From Symbiodinium kawagutii (lineage: Eukaryota > Sar > Dinophyceae > Suessiales > Symbiodiniaceae), in contig VSDK01011118.1 of NCBI GenBank assembly GCA_009767595.1, positions 744,834 through 808,833 of the forward strand: a stretch of 64,000 nucleotides of DNA. Direction: 5' to 3'. Positions 1 through 11,897 of this stretch are shown piece by piece. Each line of letters opens with the position of its first letter. Position 1 is the first letter of the stretch. The notes under the pieces were generated by a model. It was not told where the DNA came from. It saw only the letters and a program-made list of their open reading frames with translations, and made no database searches. The position numbers and the translations under genes were made by a program.

Positions 1-56
1 AGAACAACATGGTCAACAAAAACCTCGTTTTTTCACCAAATATGGTAATTTCACCG

Positions 57-97
57 CAATTCCCACCCTTTGCCCGGAGGGCAAAAGGTGGGAATTG
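57..97. repeat. Short hairpin; left partner of an inverted repeat around the 45-bp minisatellite
   Basis: Positions 57-75 and 79-97 are reverse complements over 19 nt with one mismatch and a 3-nt loop. A third copy at 965-983 is a perfect reverse complement of 57-75. The minisatellite at 150-880 therefore sits between exact 19-nt inverted copies. Function unknown. Confidence 0.75.
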
Positions 98-149
98 CCT
101 ATTATCAACCATGGATGTTGCTATCATATGGGAATCATGGTGCCATCAT

Positions 150-880
150 GTGATCATCAAAGAATCTACGGGGCCACCCCCACAAAGCCATCATTTTATC
201 ATCATCGGATCAAAGGGGCCACCCCCACAAAACCATCATGTTATCATCATCGGATCTAAGGGGCCACCCCCACAAAACCATCATGTTATCATCATCGGAT
301 CTAAGGGGCCACCCCCACAAAACCATCATGCTGTCATCATAGGATCACACGGGCCACCCCCACCAAACCATCATGTTATCATCATAAGATCCAAGGGGCC
401 ACCCCCACAAAACCATCATGTTATCATCATCGGATCTAAGGGGCCGCCCCCACAAAGCCATCATGCTGTCATCATAGGATCACACGGGCCACCCCCACCA
501 AACCATCATGTTATCATCATAAGATCCAAGGGGCCACCCCCACAAAACCATCATGTCATCACCATAGGATCTAAGGGGCCGCCCCCACAAAGCCATCATG
601 TTATCATCATAAGATCTAAGGGGCCACCCCCACAAAACCATCATGTTATCACCATAGGATCTAAGGGGCCGCCCCCACCAAACCACCCCCACAAAACCAT
701 CATGTTATCACCATAGGATCTAAGGGGCCGCCCCCACAAAGCCATCATGTTATCATCATAAGATCTAAGGGGCCACCCCCACCAAACCATCATGTTATCA
801 TCGAAAGATCTAAGGGGCCACCCCCACAAAACCATCATGTTATCATCATAAGATCATATGGGCCACCTCCACAAAACCAT
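150..880. repeat. 45-bp minisatellite with in-frame periodicity
   Basis: About 16 units of 45 bp, core GGGGCCACCCCCACAAAACC followed by a CATCATGTTATCATCAT-like AT-rich half. Because 45 is divisible by 3, one plus frame stays open from 9 to 716, reading repeats of GSKGPPPQNHHVIII, and two minus frames stay open as well. A variant unit (CTGTCATCATAGGATCACAC) recurs at 331 and 466, a 135-bp spacing that implies a three-unit higher-order repeat. An insertion near 680 breaks the frame. I read it as non-coding: openness on both strands follows from the period, and no splice-flanked unique exon adjoins it. Confidence 0.85.
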
Positions 881-964
881 CATGGGACTCATGGGACAAT
901 AATGTCTGATGATGATGATGATGATGGTGATGATGGCGACGGGTCCCGTTGTCGTTGCGTCCAC

Positions 965-983
965 GGGCAAAGGGTGGGAATTG
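965..983. repeat. Right inverted copy of the 57-75 arm
   Basis: GGGCAAAGGGTGGGAATTG is the exact reverse complement of 57-75. It lies 85 bp beyond the last minisatellite unit. It could mark an element boundary. Confidence 0.7.
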
Positions 984-1310
984 GTCGTAGTTTTACCAGC
1001 TGGATCAAAACGACACAATCAATTTGTTTATATAGATGTTTTCGACTGGTTTAAGGGAAACCGGGCTGACAAACAATCCATCTGGCTTCATCTGTTGATG
1101 GAACAGTGCATGTCGTGCCTCAGCACGCTAAGGAATACCCCTGATATATGGATACATCAGAATAAACCAGCCATGTGTGGATGAAAACACTGGGCAAAAC
1201 AAATACTGTAGTAGAATAGTTTACCATAGTTTGCCGGCATTTTTGAACCCAAATCTTTGATAGTCGATGATTAACCCTGACAAGCAATGGTTGGCCATAA
1301 GACATAATAA

Positions 1311-1511
1311 CTGGTTGGTGGTTTCAGTCAACCAACCATTTGTCAATTACCACCAGGGAAAACACAACATGATGGAAACACTGCCAACCATTTGTCAATA
1401 GTCACTAGGGGGAAAAAACAAGAGGGACAATCAAACCACCATTATTGACAATTATTACTAGCCAACCATTATTACTAGGGAAAAACAACATGCCAATCAA
1501 ACCACCAACCA
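1311..1511. mobile_element. Family B inverted-repeat element, copy with 5-bp target duplication
   Basis: Starts CTGGTTGGTGGTTTCA and ends AAACCACCAACCA, imperfect inverted termini. AATAA is present immediately before (1306-1310) and after (1512-1516). The inside holds two related segments (AACCATTTGTCAAT..AGGG..AAA), so this copy is internally duplicated or nested. No transposase frame, so non-autonomous. Confidence 0.7.
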
Positions 1512-1548
1512 AATAAGCAATGGACCCAGCATCCATCCAGGCCCTTGC

Positions 1549-1648
1549 CTGTGCTCTCAGCCGCATGGCGCTCAGCAGCTGCGAACCAGCGGTGTGTTGC
1601 ACATCGCTGGAGAAAAATGCAGCTGCGAAGCTCGTTGATAAAAAGATC
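1549..1648 (-). CDS. Candidate internal exon, unknown protein
   Basis: Minus strand: acceptor CCCAG|G, 33 codons plus 1 nt, donor CAG|GCAAGG (GC type). It reads DLFINELRSCIFLQRC.. and continues with an alanine/histidine-rich helix to ..HAAEST. Both borders have the AG|G arrangement seen in the better supported exons. The opposite strand is also open here (MDPASIQALACALS..), so strand choice rests on the splice borders and on the direction of the other exons. I do not recognise the family. Confidence 0.4.
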
Positions 1649-2269
1649 CTGGGAGTGCTATGGCCATGGGTCCATGTTGACCATCCACACTTGGGGATAT
1701 TAACCAACGATCATAGGAAATAGAATGGTTATAGAATGAACCTATGGCTTGATTGACGGCTAAAGCTACGGCATCATTGGTGAACAATGGCTATAGCTAC
1801 CATTTAACCGTCGTTCAACCTATGCCGCATGGCCAACCCAGCAGCAGGGACGTGACCTGATTGTGGTGACTGTACAACGTGACCCCCGTTGTCTATGCGC
1901 GCTTGAGCCGCCAGATCGTTGCCGGTCGTTCCTTGCAGCCAGAAGTGCCGTACATCAGATGGTACCGTTGCTGGTTGAACGGTATGAAAAATATGCGCAA
2001 GTCAACCAACCAACCACTTACATGATCTTGATCACACGTATAAGATAGATAGATGATCATAAATGCATCGATCAATCATTCATGACATAACCTGCCAAAA
2101 AAGTCCCATATCCTTCGCGCTTCTGCTCAGCATCGCTGAGCAACAGGTGGCATTTTTTGACCACTAAAGGGAACTCTGAAACAATGAGTAAATAATGAAT
2201 AATGATAGCTCCGAAGGTCTTGACCAACATGATAAAAATGACCTGCAGCAACTAAAGTCTCTATCTTTG

Positions 2270-2553
2270 ACTTTTTCCCTCTATATAGATATAAAGATAA
2301 ATAATAAACAAATAAATAAATAAATGAATAAATAAATATATAGATGCTGAAGATAAAGAAAACATATGTATGTATTTGTTTTTTTCCATTGCCATCTGCA
2401 TGAGTATACATGTATGTGTAAAAAAAGAAATATATATATATATATTCATCATTGAAATATATACAAATATATTTGGTAACATATATAATACACGCATAAA
2501 GGAATGTTAAATAAATAAATGTAAACATAACAAATATCAAGTATATAAAAAAA

Positions 2554-2592
<39 letters not shown>

Positions 2593-2600
2593 AAATATAT
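2270..2600. repeat. AT-rich microsatellite cluster
   Basis: (AAAT)n runs at about 2300-2340 and 2543-2593 and a short (TA)n near 2430-2445. The 176-codon minus frame over it is a low-complexity artefact (FIYLFIYLFIY repeats). Confidence 0.9.
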
Positions 2601-3326
2601 ATATGTAACCGGCTCCTGTGACTCACAGACTAAACAATTCGTGAACACCTGTGCCACCTAAACCCACTGGATTGTTTGATGTGAAATCTACCCGAAAACC
2701 TGAGATCGTACCAGGTTCAAAGGAATGCCACTCAAGGGTGGGCGCGAACCATACTCATGATTTGAACTTTGAGATGGGATGTATTGGCAATGACTCGCCA
2801 TTCTAAACCGCTGTTGAGTGTCACTATTGCTATTGAGTATACTAGGCCGTGAGCATCATTATAAGCAGTGACTATGCTTCGCATATTGTGGTTGACCATT
2901 GCATGGGCTGTACTAGGCCACCTGTATACTAGGTAGTGCAAGAACGAACCTATAGCATAAAGCATAGGTATACTATAGGTTTATGACTATGGCCTAGTAA
3001 AATCAAACATGAGCAAAAGCAAATGATCTTGGGAAAACATGCTGCAAGCCACAGTATTATACTCATTGGTTTATCATGGTGAATGATCTGCAGTTCAACC
3101 GCCTTCAGGATTGGCTATCACCAGCGCAGCGAATCTGCGACTTGCTCCGTGGCAACTGGGGGATCCCAATGGTTGAGTGTCTCGCAAGTAGCCAGCATCA
3201 ATGAACCATGGGCAATCACCATTACTAACCATGATTGACCAATCCGCATGATTCATCATGCTAAGTCAGTGTTTTTCCGTAGTGGGTACCAAGTCTTGAT
3301 TTTTCAGCAGTTTCATTAATACCTGA

Positions 3327-3424
3327 CTGGTGGTTTCAAGCCTTTCAAACATATTAGTCAACCAACCCAGCATTTGGTAATAGATTTGGGAAATAAGCAT
3401 GCATGTTTCAAAAAAACCAACTAG
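3327..3424. mobile_element. Family B element, degenerate
   Basis: Left end ctGGTGGTTTCAAGCC, internal AGTCAACCAACC, right end GTTTCAAAAAAACCAACTAG. Same layout as the other family B copies but with worn ends and no clear target duplication. Confidence 0.5.
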
Positions 3425-4874
3425 ATGTTTAACCATGGTTGTTGCTTATCATTTCCTATTATTGATTACTGACCGCTATGAATGGTTGCAACCCCTATTA
3501 TGCCCATGGTATGATTTGCCATGATCAACCCTTGCTGGTTAGTACCAGTGGCGCACAACATGAGTTTGGATCACCCTGTTGACTGACCATCGCACTTGGT
3601 GGGTCACACATGGTGCTTGTCGTGGTGATGTTGGCTCCAAGATGATTAGGATGTTTTACAATTGGTTTTTCCACGGTGTTCTTCATGCTTTCCAGGTGCT
3701 TACCATGTTTTCTTGAATGTTTTCCAATGTTTTTTTGCATCTGAACAATGGTTTTCCATGTCTTTTTCAATGTTTTATGCATCTCTGAATTGTTCTCCAT
3801 GATTTTTCAATGCTTTCCAGTATTCATTTTTGTTAACGCATTTTTTCACCAATTCTGTGACACGAGTGAGATTCAGCGCCATGATGTCACACCACTCCGG
3901 GACAACACCCTCCTCTGTGGATTTCCGCAGAGTCCCAAAAGTTTCCAACTGCTTCCTGGCAGAACCAGCTCACCACGACAGTTGTGGGAGCTCACCGGTG
4001 GTGATTTACCATGAGCCAATTGGTGACATATCATGAGCCAAGTGTGGCGATTTACTATGACATGGAATAAGCACAGAAATAAAAAAAAGTGGTTTGTGCA
4101 ATATGGATCATGGACCAAGTAATTAGGTGACATTTCCTCCATGGCTGATAGATGGTGATCTACTGCCCGATGGGTAGGTCCGTCCGTTTGAATCCATTTG
4201 AGGCAAACGACTCTCTCCCTCCGGGCCGTTTGCTCAGCCGAGATGAGCTGGGGATGACGCCAGCAGTGGAATGAAGTTCATCCACTGGCAGGTCATACCT
4301 CAATAACTGCAATTCATAATCCTTCAGCCAAATCCTGGACAAATGATTACCCTTCAAAATCAAATCCGAAGATGTTTGATTTGAATTTTGTCTGGAATTC
4401 AACTTGTTGGCTTTGAATCTTGTCCGCTAATGAATACTGTTTGAACTTAAATCTCAGCCCTCCTAAAACACCAGTAGGTGCACACAAGAAACAAAGCTCG
4501 ACCCAACCAGCCCGGCAAAACAAGAAATGATCACCGTCATTCCACTGTGAGACTTACCAACAAATCTTTCCTGGATTCTCCGGCTTGCATTCTAGGTGAA
4601 GCTCTCACGAAAGCTCAAATCTAAAGCTCATCATCCCAAGGTGAATGACGTTGCTCGTTGCTGAACGATACTCATGCAGTCATGGTTTGGCACATCCCAA
4701 GGCGGCGCCAGTGGATGTCTTCCATGGCTGATTCCCAAGTCATTGGGATATTTTTCCCAGCATGTCTTGGATGGTTATTCACCCCTGTTAACGGGGTCTA
4801 GTTATTTACGGATGGTCCGTTCCTGCATGCACGCGGGGGGTGGACGACCCCAAGTGGCAACCACTATCAACCAG

Positions 4875-4957
4875 CTGGTTGGTGGTTTGAACCCCTATGA
4901 AAAAGATTAGTCAACCAACCCATCATTTGATCACAAATGCTTCCAACCACCAACCAG
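4875..4957. mobile_element. Family B element
   Basis: CTGGTTGGTGGTTTGAACCC at the left, CCAACCACCAACCAG at the right, with the family core AGTCAACCAACC..ATTTG between. About 83 bp. Confidence 0.65.
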
Positions 4958-5289
4958 TAGTTGTTTAACCATTATTGTTGGTCATTACCCTCTAATATTA
5001 ACCATGATTAGCCATGATTAACCACCAAGTAGAGTATATGAAATATTTCAAACCATGATTAACCATGATTACCCCTACTTGTTAACACCTGGGAAAATAA
5101 ATGAACATAACAAATATTTCAAACCACCAACCTGTAGTTGTTTCACCATTCTTGTTGGTTATAGTCCCTACTACTATCAATCACTCACCATGGGTAAAAC
5201 CACCAATTTGAGTCTATGATGATCAGTATCAACCACCATGACTCACCACCATTTCTGGGACCCAACCACGACCCAACCCGCAGAAATGC

Positions 5290-5327
5290 CTGCGACCATC
5301 CGCTTCATCGAGCCATTGATCTCCAAC
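5290..5327 (-). CDS. Candidate short exon, unknown
   Basis: Minus: CCAAG|GTTGGAG.., 12 codons (VGDQWLDEADGR) plus 2 nt, then CGCAG|GCATTTC (GC donor). A competing plus-strand reading (MPATIRFIEPLISNL followed by GTGAGC) is equally open. The minus reading is preferred only because all better supported exons run that way. Confidence 0.3.
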
Positions 5328-6167
5328 CTTGGTGAGCCACGGCGCCAGCCCCCAGGGACTGGTCACGGCTTGGTGAGCGCGTCCTGCTTGGGTAAGGACC
5401 AGTTATGGCTGATGCCACAAGTGGTACTAAAGCATGTTTGCTTAGCTGATTGACTATTGTATTATACCAGTTATGGCTAATAGCAGGTAGAATACCATAG
5501 TCAATCAGCTTTTAAATCGGTCAAGCCGGAGCTGGGCATCAAGTTGTGCTGATCCAATTTTGGGTCGCTAAAGAATCGGCGGTGAAGATCGGCGAATGCG
5601 AATCATGACCGCATGGAACCCACCATGCTAGTTCCCTGAAGCCTGCGGAATACAAAAAGACATGTAAAAACTTTACGCATGGACATGCAAAAAGTAATGG
5701 CTGACAAGGGTTGACAACAAAACACTACATTCTCTTGACAGTACTGCATGGCAAAACCGAATAAACATGCCCACATCTAAGCATTTTGAATTGGAGCAGT
5801 AAAAAAGAACACTGACCTGATTGGCTCTCATCTTTAACACAAAGTTTGATATTTGGTTCTGAGCATTTCTGGGCTGTGATAACATTATGAACATTGAAAA
5901 CAAAACCCAATGTTTGTTGAGGGAGTGCTGAACACAAGAAAACACAAGCCACGATATCTCCACCCGTACTCAACCAACCTTATGTGTTGTGGTTCAGCTT
6001 GCACTGGTGACCCTGTGTAACCCACCCCTCAGCATAGCTAAACATAGCTAATCTTGGCCAGTCATGCTGGCCCTCTGGCTGTGTCAGCGATGGCTTAACA
6101 CCTGGTTTGGTCCCACCCAGGGATGGACGCGAAACATGCGTAACACCAATCACAAAATGCTGCGTCT

Positions 6168-6262
6168 ATCCATTTCATAGCCGTTTCATAGCCATTTCAT
6201 AGCCGTTTCATAGCCATTTCATGGCCACTTCATAGCCTTTTCATAGCCATTTCATGGCCACA
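6168..6262. repeat. 12-bp tandem repeat
   Basis: About eight units of TTCATAGCCATT with CATAGCCGTT and CATGGCCACT variants. No associated gene visible. Confidence 0.85.
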
Positions 6263-6295
6263 TCTTCCTCTGCCAACAGCCCAGCTCTGGAGACG

Positions 6296-6342
6296 TCAAG
6301 CAGCTTCCCGCTCGTTGATGAGGTTCTGCCAGCCCTTCCAGC
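6296..6342 (-). CDS. Possible terminal exon with stop codon
   Basis: Minus: TGCCCAG|GC then 14 codons reading WKGWQNLINEREAA and a TGA stop at 6296-6298. The helix-like composition and AG|G acceptor suggest a C-terminus. A second frame (LRAQAGRAG.., also open through this patch) cannot be excluded. If correct, the gene containing the exons at 7-10 kb ends here. Confidence 0.3.
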
Positions 6343-6979
6343 CTGGGCACGCAGCTGAGACTGTCGGTAGCAATCTTGATTCGTAAGCGGTGAAACAGAA
6401 TATGAAAATCTGTGTGCGTAAAAAAAATAAATAGATAAATATATTATATATATAAACATATTGAAAATATGAAAAAAACATATGAATATAAATAGTTTTT
6501 CACAACATCAGTCATAAAGGGGTTACCCGCAAAACAGAATATGTAACTTCGGTCTGTGTGTACAGAATTTGTTTGATGGCGGATCACCAGCATTCACCGG
6601 TTATTTATGAGTGAACTGATAGTGGTTGATTGATGTAGATTTCTGATGATACGTCAAGCCATCTGACGGTGGCGATAGGATTGCATACGGTTGCCTATGG
6701 TTGCTTATGCCAAAGCGCAACTCAGCGGAATGAAGCTTTCAAATGGGGGGATGCCAAGCGCTACGGACCACCTTCAAAAGTCATGATCTGAGAATTTGAT
6801 TGGATCTCCCTCCGGTCGCATCGCGAAGGCACAACCGATTGAAGTCACTACTTGGTGATTTCATCACATCCAGCTATGCCTGTGACGATGACCAAGGGCT
6901 TCTCATGGCTTCCAATTCAAAGATGTTTCAAGTGCGCAGTGAAACCAAACTAGATCCCACCCGCGCACCAAGGGCGCAC

Positions 6980-7063
6980 CATGCGGCCGTGCTTGTTTTT
7001 GTCCATCCGAGGCTTCTCCGCAGGGACACGCTTCTGAGGAGCTTCGAACTCCCCGAATTGCAT
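6980..7063 (-). CDS. Internal exon, unknown basic protein segment
   Basis: Minus: GGTAG|ATGCAATTC.., exactly 28 codons, donor CGCATG|GTGCGC. It reads MQFGEFEAPQKRVPAEK, then a lysine/arginine-rich end ..DKNKHGRM. It is in phase 0 with the exon at 7683-7727, so the two may be consecutive. No family recognised. Confidence 0.45.
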
Positions 7064-7682
7064 CTACCGTGATGGTTGATTCCTATCGTTCTTCCTGTCT
7101 CCCAGTGTACGTGCCCAGTCTTTGGCGGCCGGCAAAAGGAGCCTTCATGGCAGCTGGTGCCAATGCCAATGCCATGACGAACACGTCACAAACCATTGCG
7201 AAAACTGTGCAACCACACAACCTTGAAAACGTGCACCCGAGCATTGCACGAAAATATAGTGACATACTGATCATACTGGTTGGTCGTTTTCAGCCATCAA
7301 CAATGCCACCAACTAGAATGAAAACACCAACCAAAACATCACTTCATTGAACACCGACATGTCCGGCATCAACTTGGCTCCTTCGCGAAGCGACACAGGG
7401 AAGGTGGCGCACCATGGCGCGGCAGCAGAACCAGGGAAATCTCAAGCATTCTCTGGGGGAAACCAACAGGAACAGGAGTGAACAAGTTTTTCAACTTGGC
7501 CATCACCATAGATCCATGCCACTACCAACAGGCCATCACCATAGATCCATGCCACTACCACGATTCACCACCAGCCCCTGTCATACCATCAGCGGGTCCT
7601 AAGAAAGCCACGTCACCTGCACTAAGCGCAGCAGCGGTGGCTACCTGCCCTTGGGGGCAGCCCTGGGCGAAAGGGACCACAC

Positions 7683-7727
7683 CGTGAGCTCCGAGATGAA
7701 GAACTCGTGGATCCGATCGTTTTGAGC
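7683..7727 (-). CDS. Short internal exon, unknown
   Basis: Minus: GCCAAG|GCTCAAAACG.., 15 codons AQNDRIHEFFISELT, donor CACG|GTGTGG. The AG|G acceptor, GT donor and phase 0 at both ends match the neighbouring exon at 6980-7063. Confidence 0.45.
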
Positions 7728-8204
7728 CTTGGCACGTCCAAAAGAGGGCTATTGGTGCGTGAAATCTGGTGAAGATCAGGGCAGTTTTCACCATGAGAAG
7801 AACCACAAGAACCACTGCCAGGGCAATGAAAGAATTACCATGCTCGTGAAGCATCATGGTGGATGGCAAATTACCATGATAATTTCGATGAGTATCATGG
7901 GCAATGTGATAAGTATCACGGATTATCACGGTGAATGTGATGAATAATGATCAGTACCATGCCGCATGGCCTTGCCAAGAGCCTCACGCACAGGACCGAT
8001 GGAAATTCAATCACTGTCCTTTGAAGGAAAATCTAGCAGTAAAAGTCTTTGTGAATAAACTTGTGAACATGTACTTTGGGGGGGCCTCAAGTATATATTT
8101 TTTTTGGGGGGGGACCTCATGGAAAAAACATTGATGGATGAACTATTCCGAAGTCTCAGAAGTTCCTATAAAAAATCAGGTCACAGCGTCATCAGTACGG
8201 TCAC

Positions 8205-8275
8205 CCCAGCCGCCCTGCAGCTGGAGGGCCAGCAGAAAGGGAACTTCTTCCTGCTGCAGCTTGCTGAAGCCGTTC
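8205..8275 (-). CDS. Candidate internal exon, unknown
   Basis: Minus: intron end CTACACCGCAG|G, then 23 codons (NGFSKLQQEEVPFLLALQLQ GGW) and donor GGCTGGG|GTGACC. The plus strand is open here too (ALQLEGQQKGNFFLLQL), so strand rests on the pyrimidine-rich acceptor and on context. Confidence 0.4.
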
Positions 8276-8893
8276 CTGCGGTGTAGGAGTACGTGGTGAA
8301 GCAACGATTGTAGACATATCTCATGTGGATGCAGTTGCATACATAGATGGAAAAATCAATGCATTTCTCCTTGCACATGCATATGTGCATATGATTGCAT
8401 GTGTGTGTGTGTCTGTGCATCTGCTTATGTATGCCTGCATCGAAATGAACTAAATCTGGGTGTGACAAGGACATGATGAATTATGACAATCCAGAAAAAA
8501 AAGTGTCTATATCACCCAGGAAGCCAATGGAACTCCTGAAAGCATCCAAAAGCAAGTGTACTTGGATGTGCAACTGGGGTCTCAACTGGCATACAACCGT
8601 GGCTGTGAGGAAATATAGATAAAATAGGTTACAACCCCTATAAAATCCTATACTCTTGGGTAGTTGGATCCCTTGCCGGAAAACAATGCGTTCGGTGAGC
8701 ATGTGTTTCCAAATTTGGCCTCCAAGTGGCAGCTATGTGAGTTGGTTGAATCCAGTCAAGCAACTAGCCAGCAAACATCATGAGGAAACCACTATTTAAT
8801 CGATCATGGCCAACATTGGCCAAGTGTCTACTGGTTGGCTCTGAGAACCAGCGTTGAAAATGAGCTGTTTCCAACAAGTAGTCCTCATTTCGC

Positions 8894-8941
8894 CTCACAT
8901 CCACACGAAAACTCAGGCAAGGCCGCCCCAGAGCCACCACC
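8894..8941 (-). CDS. Candidate short exon, frame uncertain
   Basis: Minus: GCCAAG|GGTGGTGGC.. to GTGAG|GCGAAA (GC donor), 48 bp. Phase 0 gives GGGSGAALPEFSCGCE, which would be in phase with the exon at 9618-9900. A shifted frame (PRVVALGRPCLSFRVDVRR) is also coding-like. Confidence 0.3.
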
Positions 8942-9617
8942 CTTGGCATCAGAATTTTTCAAGGGCCAACACCACACGTCCAGCAGGGAACACAAAAAAA
9001 AAGGCCGGACCAGCAGCTGCTTGCACAGGCTGGCCTCGGTAGGCCCTGCTGCGTGTTGCCAAAGGGAGAGGTTGCTGGTAGGGAGCCCCTGTTGGCCCAA
9101 GAACTGTCGATACTATTGCGATCTATTGCGATGTTTGGAGGGTGAGTCCGTGAGAATTCGGATGCGTTTCACCAATACCTATAGGTAGCATGTTGAATGA
9201 TGGTCAGCTAGTCAATTGGCTGCGAATGATCGTGAATGATGGTGAACCATGAATTCACTGAATATAGGTAGCAGTGCTTTGATTATGTTCCATCGTCTTC
9301 TCAAGGAGGTTAGAATCAGTGGGTTTTGGCCACGCTCTCCCAAGAATCTTAGTCATAGTCAATTAGCTACCCATACCAAAAATTAAACATTCAAAACCAC
9401 CGACGTTTTCACACTGAGCAACAGTACAGTTTGATTGTGTCATCGTTCAAGTTGGACCGGCTGTAGTGGTTCAACAACTTCTGTCAATAAGTTGTGGCTG
9501 AAAACCAGCAACCGCTACAAACTTTGGCAGCAAAGGTTCACGATGCCTTTGGCATCGGGGAAAAGGCGGCCCTGCGGCCATCTATCACTGAGGGCCCAGG
9601 AGCGTTTGATAACGCAC

Positions 9618-9900
9618 CTGTCCCCGTAAGGTCTTGTTGACCGGAAGGCCACGCATATCATGGTTCTGATAGGTCACGTGTGCACTCGGTGGGAAAACAT
9701 TGTTGTGGAACACGCCTCGGGTCTCACAGCCTCCATGGATCAAGTTGTTCCAGGTCGCCTTGTTGATATCTGCCGACATCCTCGTGTCCCTGTGAGGCAT
9801 TGGGGCCTTGATCTCAGCCACTGGCAACTTCTGAGTAGCTAAAGCCCCTGGGCGGCCAAAGTGGTCCTTCACCCGCCAGGTCCAGGCGTAGCTTCCAATC
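9618..9900 (-). CDS. Long internal exon (94 codons), unrecognised protein
   Basis: The longest well-bordered exon in the window. Minus: CCTCAAG|G, 94 uninterrupted codons, donor GGGGACAG|GTGCGT. Visible segments are IGSYAWTWRVKDHFGRPG near the start, KLPVAEIKAPMPHRDTRMSA in the middle, then WNNLIHGGCETRGVFHNNV and AHVTYQNHDMRGLPVNKTLR near the end. The composition is rich in His, Asn, Trp and Arg with no low complexity, which is typical of real protein. I do not recognise a family. The 5' phase fits the exon at 12663-12849, so both may belong to one gene downstream of the methyltransferase. Confidence 0.65.
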
Positions 9901-9989
9901 CTTGAGGGCTGCGTGGGGGTTCGCTGTTGAGGGCTGCTTTGGCTTTAAAACGTTCATTGGTTTTCCAAAAATGAACAAATGTTTTCCTT

Positions 9990-10091
9990 ATCATTCCCTA
10001 CCCTTGCAGTTACCTCTATGATAGGTCACCGGGGAACCCCAAGTGGGGATGGTGACCTATTATAAAGGTAACTTGAAGGGTAGGGATTGCT
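9990..10091. mobile_element. Foldback element, family D copy 1
   Basis: CATTCCCTACCCTTGCAGTT at the left and AACTTGAAGGGTAGGGATTG at the right form an inverted repeat. Inner pairs GATAGGTCACC / GGTGACCTATTATA and GGGGAACCCC extend the foldback. Related to 44202-44316. Confidence 0.65.
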
Positions 10092-10269
10092 TTCCCCAAC
10101 ATTGCCTTAAAGTTGGCAGCTGTTCATACCTCCAACCAAAGGAACAGGATTCAACGGGTGGATCTGTTGGGATTCCGAGTTGCTGATCTCAAGGCCGGAG
10201 TTGCATCCGCGGTAGAAATGGATTGGGTGCCTGGGTGAACCTCCCGGTGAATCCCTCAACAAAACAGGC

Positions 10270-10370
10270 CTGGTTGGCGGTTTCAATCCCTATGTGCATT
10301 AAAAATCAAACTAGCCAACCATTTGTCCATGATTACCAGGAAAAACAAAAAATGCCTAAAACCAGCAACC
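10270..10370. mobile_element. Family B element
   Basis: CTGGTTGGCGGTTTCAATCC at the left, AAAACCAGCAACC at the right, core CTAGCCAACCATTTGTCCATGATTACCAGG typical of the family. About 100 bp. Confidence 0.6.
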
Positions 10371-11827
10371 AAAGGTGGATTGAAGGGTTATCACCATCAC
10401 CGCCAAACTAATTGCCGTCATGCATCTGCTGATCGGATTCTGCCAAAGTCTTCGCCTCCTCTTTCGCAAGGGGATGTTGCCATCCATGCTTTTGCGCTGA
10501 ATATCTGCCAATTTGTCCTTTCAAGCGTGCAGTCGTCACCACACAATCGCACCAAGACCAGCCATGCACACGCTAACATGCCCTAACAGTCTGACCGTCT
10601 CTCTGGGATATCAACCGAAAGAGGAGTTGTGACCCATATAAGGTTCGCAAATGCTTTGATACACCGGAAAATAGAAAGGCCCAATATACATCAAAGTTCA
10701 ACAGCCCGAAACACAAACACACACACACACATCCATAAAATTTCTGATGCAGAAACTACAAAGGCAAAAAGTCTGTAAACATGCGCACGGGGTATAAACT
10801 AAAAGAAAACAAACCTTACACAGTTTGGCACTCTTCAGTCCGGATTTGTCTCCCAAAAAAGACTGTTGAACATGTTATGTTTGTACGGCGCCCCGTCACC
10901 AAAAGCTATCTACCCAGTTCCAACCATCCAAGCCAGTCCAAGCCCAGCAAACTTGGTAGTCCAACCTTCTGATCTTTCACAAATGTGTATATCAGACTCC
11001 ACTGGCTGAATCGGGCCAGGGAGCTTAGCATTGATCCATGGTGGTGGGAAAGGGGCTCAAAACCTTTGACTCATCGCGTCCCATTCATTTACATCGGTAT
11101 ATTGCTCTGCACATAGATTCCTGACACTGGCAGGCTATCAATCATATTGTCATCGGCCAGTACTTTTTAACAGGCATCTTTATTCAAGGAGGTTTTGGAG
11201 CGCTGATGCAATTTTGCCAACACTTCACCAACATGACACATCATGAAGAATTGCTCTCAAAATGAACAACTAACTATCGTTTATCGGATTATCATCATCA
11301 ACCACTGACACACTATCACTTCCCATCAATTAACCACAGGGATCCATTATCATTCACCACTACTTGAGCATCAAACGCTACTTCACCAGCATCAACCACC
11401 TAACTCACCACGAGTACCACCACTTCACCATCATCAAGCACTAACCACTACTTCACCACCATCAAGCACAAAGTCACCATCATAAAAGCACTCACTAACG
11501 GTCACTAACCACCATGAAGCCAGTCCTGGTATTAATCAACAGCAATCAACTAGCAAAACTGGTCGAGTTGTAGCAATATTAGAACTTCACGGATGGTTCA
11601 CTCTGGAGATTGGCAAAGGTGCGAGTGCACAAGCATAAGACTGCTGCCCACCCAAACATACTGACCCTCAAAGTCCCATATCTGTGATTCAGCTTGGATA
11701 ACTTTGCCCTACTTGAAACTAGTGTATTTCGGGTGCATTGATTCATGGGTTTTCTCATTTTATCTGCTCCGACTCTCTCCCGAGCTAGGGCAAGAACAGC
11801 AAGAGTATGAGTAACGAGAGCAACAGC

Positions 11828-11897
<70 letters not shown>

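Larger units (their letters stand above)
1650..5289. other. Intronic or intergenic stretch without supported exons
   Basis: Mostly AT-rich sequence with two family B elements (3327-3424, 4875-4957) and the AT-rich microsatellite tract at about 2270-2600. A GC-richer patch near 3100-3200 has open minus frames but no clean splice borders. Confidence 0.5.

Noticed and set aside
9-716. 235-codon open frame over the 45-bp minisatellite as a collagen-like gene
   Set aside because: The period of 45 bp keeps both strands open, the frame breaks inside the array, and no unique flanking exon supports it.
150-880. CRISPR-like regular repeat spacing
   Set aside because: Units are contiguous without unique spacers; the genome is eukaryotic.
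2127-2657. 176-codon minus frame rich in FIYLFIYL
   Set aside because: Translation of the (AAAT)n and (TA)n tract.
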